A stretch of 64,000 nucleotides of DNA. Source: GCA-2728135 sp002728135 (GTDB lineage Bacteria > Pseudomonadota > Alphaproteobacteria > UBA828). Below, one piece after another: positions 59,833-64,000 of the stretch. The stretch's first letter is position 1, and each line of letters opens with the position of its first letter. Made by a program: the position numbers and the translations under genes. The notes beneath the pieces are model-generated. The model had not been told where the DNA came from and did no database searches. It saw only the letters and a program-made list of their open reading frames with translations. The stretch spans positions 92,766 to 156,765 of the forward strand of contig CAXEND010000003.1 of NCBI GenBank assembly GCA_963997635.1. Reading direction: 5' to 3'.

Positions 59833-60693
59833 TTAGACTCCTTTTGTCATACGCCCGGTGATCCCGAGTGGTAGCATTCGGAGTAGAATAATGGCTACGA
59901 AAAGGACTACGATTTCACCTATTACGGAAGTAGATATGGTTGCTATAACTCCATCAATAGTCCCAAATAGAGATGAGGCAGAAATTGTGCCGAGGAGTGG
60001 CAAACTACCTCCAGAAATTACAGTGACGAAAGATTTTGCAATATAAACTAGACCTAAAGTGGGGTAAGCACCAACTATAGGAACTAATATAGCTCCTGCA
60101 AATCCTGTTAGCATGCAACCAAAACCAAAAGTTAGCATATACACAAGATTTTGATTGATGCCTAATGTAGAGGCGGCTCCAGAATTTTGCATGGTGCTTC
60201 TGACAATGAGCCCGAACCGAGTATGTCTCCAGAGTAAATATAATAATAACAACAACACTAATGAAGTTGCGATCATAAAGATCCCATAGATAGGGATTAA
60301 CAATTCACCCAATGCTACATTACCAAGAGGTGAAGCAATACTTTCAGTCTGTGGTCCAAAAATTGTAGTTATAGCTCCCACCAGGAGAAGACTAAGCCCC
60401 CAAGTTGCTAACAAAGTGTCTAATATTCTTCCATACAGCCACTGTATAAGTAACCTTTCAATAATAATTCCACAAATACCGACTGCAAGTGCTGCTATAA
60501 TGATTGATAACCAAAGGTTAATTCCAGATTGCGTGCAGATTGTACAAAAATAAGCCCCCAGCATAAGAAACTCGCCTTGGGCAAGATTAATTATTCTCAT
60601 CATTCCAAAGATGACTGCTAAACCAAGGCTGATCAGGATGAAGATTGAAAATGAAAAGCCAATTTGAAATAAATAGTTAATTATTGGCTCCAA
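59833..60693 (-). CDS. livH: branched-chain-amino-acid-type ABC permease, LivH
   Basis: Second permease of the same importer, 286 residues. SLGLAVIFGMMRIINLAQGEFLMLGAYF is the classical LivH N-terminal motif; LRSTMQNSGAASTLGIN-type coupling loop (RSTMQNSGAASTLGIN) and GFGCMLTGFAGAI follow. Start is TTG at 60693, supported by AGGAG six bases upstream; no ATG in frame would keep the first helix. Lies 83 bases after the binding-protein gene. Confidence 0.92.
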   Translation of the reverse strand: MEPIINYLFQIGFSFSIFILISLGLAVIFGMMRIINLAQGEFLMLGAYFCTICTQSGINLWLSIIIAALAVGICGIIIERLLIQWLYGRILDTLLATWGLSLLLVGAITTIFGPQTESIASPLGNVALGELLIPIYGIFMIATSLVLLLLLYLLWRHTRFGLIVRSTMQNSGAASTLGINQNLVYMLTFGFGCMLTGFAGAILVPIVGAYPTLGLVYIAKSFVTVISGGSLPLLGTISASSLFGTIDGVIATISTSVIGEIVVLFVAIILLRMLPLGITGRMTKGV

Positions 60694-60776
60694 ATCACTC
60701 TCCTAGTATCTTTCCAAACTAAAATAGAAGCATACTAATTCTAAAACATTTATAGGTTCTTTGGGCTACAAAAAAA

Positions 60777-62018
60777 TTAAACCTCAGGCTCATATTGTGT
60801 CGAGTCATCTGGATTTTGATGTAAGTCGCAGACCATTTGGGTGTCACGAGGTGGTCGTTGTTTAAATGACTTTACAACATTGAAACGTTGGTTATGTCCA
60901 GTAACGATATGTATATCCATTGTGGTATGATTAGTTTTTCCATCTACAGTATATACACCGCCAGCACCATTTATTGACACGGTTCCTTTAGATAGAGCTT
61001 CAATGCAAGCTTCTGGGCTTGCATTTCCAGCTTGCCTCACAGATTCGGCCCAGATCTTAATTCCTCGTTCACCATATTCTGCATACTCGCCAACGTAACT
61101 CTTATCACCCGTATATTCTTTAAAACGTTTAACAAATGCGTTTGCTTCATCTGTATTAAGGTCATCAAAGAAGGAAGTGGCAATAATTATTCCATTTCCT
61201 TCTTTTGCACTTAATTGGGTATGTTCAAGTCCAACTCCATAGGTGCCTGATGCAAGAGCAATTTTGTCTTTTCCAATAGTGCTTTCAAATTGTCTATAGA
61301 AGGCAATATGTGCACCACCTACAAGTGCTGATAAAACAATATCTGGCTTGGCGCTCTGAATTCTAGATAATGCAGGTTGAAAATTATTTACATCTAAAGG
61401 GAAGAACTCTACTGCAAGATCTTCACCACCTCTTTCCCTAACAAATTTTTGCATCCACTTTGAAGTTATATGGCCATAGTTATAATCAGCAGCCAGAATA
61501 TAACATTTTTTATGGCCTAATTCGCTTATAACATAGTCCATTAAAGGTTCTAATTGCTGGGCTGGTACCATACCAGTAGATACGTGCCTACGATCACATA
61601 CCCCACCTTCATATAAAGAATTGTAGAATAGTAAGCCTTTAAACCTTGAGACTATTGGCCTCATTACTTCTCTGGAGGAACTTGTAATGCCACCGTGTAT
61701 TACGTTAACACTGTCTTTTACCAGTGCCTCAGTAACATATTTCGAGTTATATTGTCCGTCAGATTGAGAATCGTAAAAAAACAGTTCAACGGGACGGCCC
61801 AAAAGGCCTCCAGTTGAATTTATTTCATCAACAGCCATTGCAGTTGCCTGAATTTGTTTGAGACTATAAATATTTAGGATTCCTGTTTTATCCAGAATAT
61901 TTGCAACACGTATAGGTTTTTCTGAGGCTATACCGGCCCCCTTAAGAAGGTAAGGTGTGCTTGCAAAGGCAAGAGCCCCGCTAGCCCCGATAAAAAACTG
62001 GCGTCGATTAAGTTTCAT
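60777..62018 (-). CDS. Tat-exported urea/amide-type ABC substrate-binding protein
   Basis: Periplasmic binding protein of 413 residues, nearest to the UrtA/FmdD (urea and short-chain amide) group by features such as KPIRVANILDKTGILNIYSLKQIQATAMAVDEINSTGGLLGRPVELFFYDSQSD split across the first strand and helix, YNSLYEGG, and ILAADYNYGHIT. The N-terminus NRRQFFIGASGALAFAS is a twin-arginine signal, so the protein is probably folded before export. GGGGGAGG gives a strong start. First gene of the livH-livM unit. Ligand likely a small amide or urea-like compound, by inference. Confidence 0.87.
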   Translation of the reverse strand: MKLNRRQFFIGASGALAFASTPYLLKGAGIASEKPIRVANILDKTGILNIYSLKQIQATAMAVDEINSTGGLLGRPVELFFYDSQSDGQYNSKYVTEALVKDSVNVIHGGITSSSREVMRPIVSRFKGLLFYNSLYEGGVCDRRHVSTGMVPAQQLEPLMDYVISELGHKKCYILAADYNYGHITSKWMQKFVRERGGEDLAVEFFPLDVNNFQPALSRIQSAKPDIVLSALVGGAHIAFYRQFESTIGKDKIALASGTYGVGLEHTQLSAKEGNGIIIATSFFDDLNTDEANAFVKRFKEYTGDKSYVGEYAEYGERGIKIWAESVRQAGNASPEACIEALSKGTVSINGAGGVYTVDGKTNHTTMDIHIVTGHNQRFNVVKSFKQRPPRDTQMVCDLHQNPDDSTQYEPEV

Positions 62019-62167
62019 TTCTTTGGGCCTCCCCCCTAAGCAATTCTAACCCGTGAAAGTAAATAGTTGTTTAACTTATGTGCAGTAGGAATATTGATAT
62101 GCAAAAAATAAATTCCTTAATGGTATATTGCAAGTTTCTGTTAATGGCACATGAAATGTAAATTCAT

Positions 62168-63034
62168 TTAGGTAATAGCCTGCCCTAGTTTTTTGACCAA
62201 GCAAAGCATTTTTGTGCTAACGGTATCTAAAGCTGGTAAAGGTGTAAATGTTTTTTCATTTACATAAAGCTCTCTATTGATTTCTAATTGCAGGGCATGA
62301 ACCTTATTCTGAGGTTTTCCATAATGTGAAATTATATATGCTCCAGCATAGGGATCATTCACCGCTACAGAGAAACCAAGGTCTATCAGTATTGTTTTAG
62401 CAGCTTCCAAGATTTCAGGAGCACATGTTTTACCAAATCTATTCCCTAGGATAATATCTTTCTTGTTTGATTTATTTATGTCTTTAAAGCCAAATGTAGA
62501 AGAGGGCATTGAATGACAATCTAATAATAAGCATTGGCCAAACTTTAGTAATGTTTTTTCAATTAATGAACTAAGTCTATTGTGATATGGCTTGTAGTGA
62601 GCATCAATTCTTCTTGTTGCTTCAATTGCAGGCAAAGGTTTAGAGTAAATCTCTTCTCCTGAAGCCACGCACCTAGGTATAACACCAAAGCCTGCTGCTG
62701 CTCTAGAGCTAAAGTCTATATTTGGAATTCTTCCCTTAAACATTTTTGGGTCAAGTTCACGTAGCCCCCTATTTGGGTCTACAAATGCACGGGGAAATAA
62801 TGCGTAAATTGCTGGAATTCCCATATTTATGACGTTTCTAAAGATTTTATCTACATAAGGGTCTTCTGAACGTCTGATGGCTAGACAATCTAATCTTGAT
62901 GAGGACAAGAATTTTGGATTATAATTTCTCCCACTATGAGGAGAAGAAATTACTAAACATGCATTTTGATGGGCTGGAACTTTTACTTCAATTAGTGCTT
63001 TTTGATCAAGGCTGTATAGATTTTTTTTTACCAT
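62168..63034 (-). CDS. N-formylglutamate amidohydrolase family protein
   Basis: Zinc hydrolase of the FGase (HutG-like) family, 288 residues. ISSPHSGRNY holds a metal His, RRSEDPYVDKIF an Asp/Glu pair, and FPRAFVDPNRG and LLDCHSMPSS supply further conserved His and Arg. Family members release formate from N-formylglutamate at the end of histidine breakdown or act on similar N-formyl or N-acyl amides. No hut genes are nearby. It lies upstream of the amide-type ABC binding protein on the same strand (149-base gap), which suggests the two may serve one substrate class. Confidence 0.9.
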   Translation of the reverse strand: MVKKNLYSLDQKALIEVKVPAHQNACLVISSPHSGRNYNPKFLSSSRLDCLAIRRSEDPYVDKIFRNVINMGIPAIYALFPRAFVDPNRGLRELDPKMFKGRIPNIDFSSRAAAGFGVIPRCVASGEEIYSKPLPAIEATRRIDAHYKPYHNRLSSLIEKTLLKFGQCLLLDCHSMPSSTFGFKDINKSNKKDIILGNRFGKTCAPEILEAAKTILIDLGFSVAVNDPYAGAYIISHYGKPQNKVHALQLEINRELYVNEKTFTPLPALDTVSTKMLCLVKKLGQAIT

Positions 63035-63230
63035 TAGAATTAGTTAACCCAATCATCAGAGGTTATTTGTTAGAAGTTTGACAGTCCATATTCTATCTTT
63101 CCAATTTTTCTAGATACAAATGAATGATACCCATCTGACTATTAAGTTTTGTATGTATATTACATAATTAAATTTGAATATGGTAATGTTATCAATAATT
63201 ATAAATTAGTAAAATTTATGGGAGAATAAA

Positions 63231-63638
63231 ATGCTGGGAGAAAAAGTAGGAACATTTACTGGAACTGTAATGAATAAAGCACTTGCCTCAAAAGGTCATG
63301 GGCTGCCGAGTATTGAAACTAGAGCTACTTGCCAGGGCAAATTAGCTGGCATAGATGTTACAAGTGAAGCTACTTACTATGCAGATATGAAATCTGACGG
63401 GTCTTGGCTAGGTGAATGTCCAAACTCAGGTATTATTTTTTGCTCAGATGGTGTGGCAACTTTCAGGGCTAATGGTATCGGTAGAATGACAGATGATGGT
63501 GGGGTGAGTTTTAGAGGTCTTGTTTCCTTTGAAGTAAGTTCACCGTCGCTTTCTACACTAAGTGGTAAGGCTCATATGTTTACTTGGGAAGTTGATGCTG
63601 ATGGAAAAGCTACTTGGGAGATCTGGGTATGTGCTTAG
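63231..63638 (+). CDS. hypothetical beta-rich protein
   Basis: I do not assign a function. The 135 residues are dominated by alternating polar/hydrophobic strands with frequent glycines (GEKVGTFTGT, GSWLGECPNSGII, ATFRANGIGRM, VSFRGLVSFEV, TWEVDADGKATWEIWV), suggesting a small beta barrel of the calycin or allene-oxide-cyclase sort. Four cysteines occur (CQGK, CPNSGIIFC, terminal VCA). No signal peptide or membrane helix. GGGAGAATAAA precedes the ATG, and codon use matches neighbours, so it is a real gene. It stands alone between the formylglutamate hydrolase and tRNA-Val. Confidence 0.75.
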   Translation: MLGEKVGTFTGTVMNKALASKGHGLPSIETRATCQGKLAGIDVTSEATYYADMKSDGSWLGECPNSGIIFCSDGVATFRANGIGRMTDDGGVSFRGLVSFEVSSPSLSTLSGKAHMFTWEVDADGKATWEIWVCA

Positions 63639-63790
63639 ATATAGCTAATTATATTTCCAACTTTAGTTAAAGATAAAGTGAATCTATAAGCCAATTTGAA
63701 TTTGGTATAGTTGCCTAGTCATAATTTACATATAATTTGCACAAACTAAATTGTTTTAAAAATTAGATATATTTTTGTCCCATACTTGAG

Positions 63791-63819
63791 TTGACTTGAA
63801 CAGTTAAAAGCAGCAGAAT
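63791..63819 (+). promoter_or_regulatory. candidate sigma-70 promoter of tRNA-Val
   Basis: TTGACT (63791-63796), a 17-base spacer and CAGAAT (63814-63819), close to the consensus -35 and -10 boxes, placed about 19 bases before the first tRNA base. Spacing is ideal; the -10 box matches four of six. The rest of the 199-base gap from 63639 shows nothing else. Confidence 0.4.
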
Positions 63820-63837
63820 CTTCCCTATCCTTTGGAT

Positions 63838-63912
63838 GGGCACGTAGCTCAGCGGGAGAGCACTACGTTGACATCGTAGGGGTCACTGGTTCAATCCCAG
63901 TCGTGCCCACCA
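63838..63912 (+). tRNA. tRNA-Val (anticodon GAC)
   Basis: A complete cloverleaf: acceptor stem GGGCACG with CGTGCCC, D-stem GCTC with GAGC, anticodon stem CTACG with CGTAG around loop TTGACAT, T-stem ACTGG with CCAGT around TTCAATC. The anticodon GAC is at 63870-63872 and reads GUC/GUU valine codons. Discriminator A and an encoded CCA end follow. Confidence 0.97.
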
Positions 63913-63926
63913 TCCTTATGAGTCCT

Positions 63927-64000
63927 TTAGGTTCTTTTTGACGGATTTGATGTATCTGGAATAAATTCACTAAGTTTACCATTAGATTCTTCTAACTGAT
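63927..64000 (-). CDS. possible C-terminal fragment of a gene entering from the right
   Basis: Minus-strand reading from the window edge gives QLEESNGKLSEFIPDTSNPS and three more residues before a TAA at 63927-63929. The polar composition is protein-like and its stop lies only 14 bases beyond the tRNA end, a plausible convergent neighbour. With 24 codons this could be chance; no family can be assigned. Confidence 0.3.
   Translation of the reverse strand, partial: QLEESNGKLSEFIPDTSNPSKRT

Overview
The window is an AT-rich, gene-dense stretch of bacterial chromosome, most likely from a marine-type alphaproteobacterium. The evidence is the DUF1491 gene, the order cysG-DUF2849-cysI-DUF934-cysH, a heterotetrameric sarcosine oxidase operon, a SAM-II-like riboswitch ahead of metF, and metH split into two ORFs. 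Assignment below class level (for example a SAR116- or AEGEAN-169-like group) is a guess. I see no phage genes, insertion sequences, CRISPR arrays, rRNA or plasmid functions. No gene-free stretch exceeds 300 bases; the longest, 13178-13471 (294 bases), holds only a small inverted repeat just ahead of the next gene.

Layout. 1-1698: malate synthase G, cut by the window edge. 1904-6000: an amidase facing the pxpABC 5-oxoprolinase operon. 6059-13177: an acyl-CoA synthetase, an alpha/beta hydrolase, an SDR, a metallo-beta-lactamase-fold hydrolase, two EamA exporters and a PRISE-like reductase. 13472-18909: a dienelactone hydrolase fused to an NTF2-like domain, a bacterial Vps4/CdvC-like MIT-AAA ATPase, an aquaporin, a periplasmic binding protein and a UbiX-like flavin prenyltransferase. 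19057-23699: the assimilatory sulfate/sulfite reduction operon. 23781-32497: Nudix hydrolase, asparaginase, CoA-ester lyase with GntR regulator, CoA-transferase, rhodanese, MsrB, cytosolic-carboxypeptidase-like M14 peptidase, DUF1491 and a Na+/H+ antiporter. 32571-51308: a large nitrogen and one-carbon region with an N-acyl-D-amino-acid deacylase, N-carbamoylsarcosine amidase, soxBDAG, LarB/LarC, an SDR, a hydantoinase operon (hyuB, hyuB, Zn-ribbon, hyuA), a FAD amine oxidase and a tartrate-dehydrogenase-like enzyme. 51350-56116: metF and split metH behind a SAM riboswitch and terminator. 56197-64000: DusA, CoxM/CoxS without CoxL, LivM/LivH plus a Tat-type binding protein without ATPases, N-formylglutamate amidohydrolase, an unrecognised small protein, tRNA-Val(GAC) and the tail of another gene.

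How the genes fit together. The central region reads as a route for N-methylated cyclic amides: HyuA/HyuB could open N-methylhydantoin to N-carbamoylsarcosine, the amidase releases sarcosine, and SoxBDAG demethylates sarcosine to glycine, passing the methyl carbon to tetrahydrofolate. MetF and MetH, about 11 kb away, could turn that carbon into methionine under SAM control. Together with 5-oxoprolinase, amidases, asparaginase, deacylase and formylglutamate hydrolase, this suggests a scavenger of dissolved organic nitrogen. The least expected gene is the MIT-AAA ATPase at 14757-15998, whose whole domain order resembles the ESCRT-disassembly ATPases of archaea and eukaryotes.
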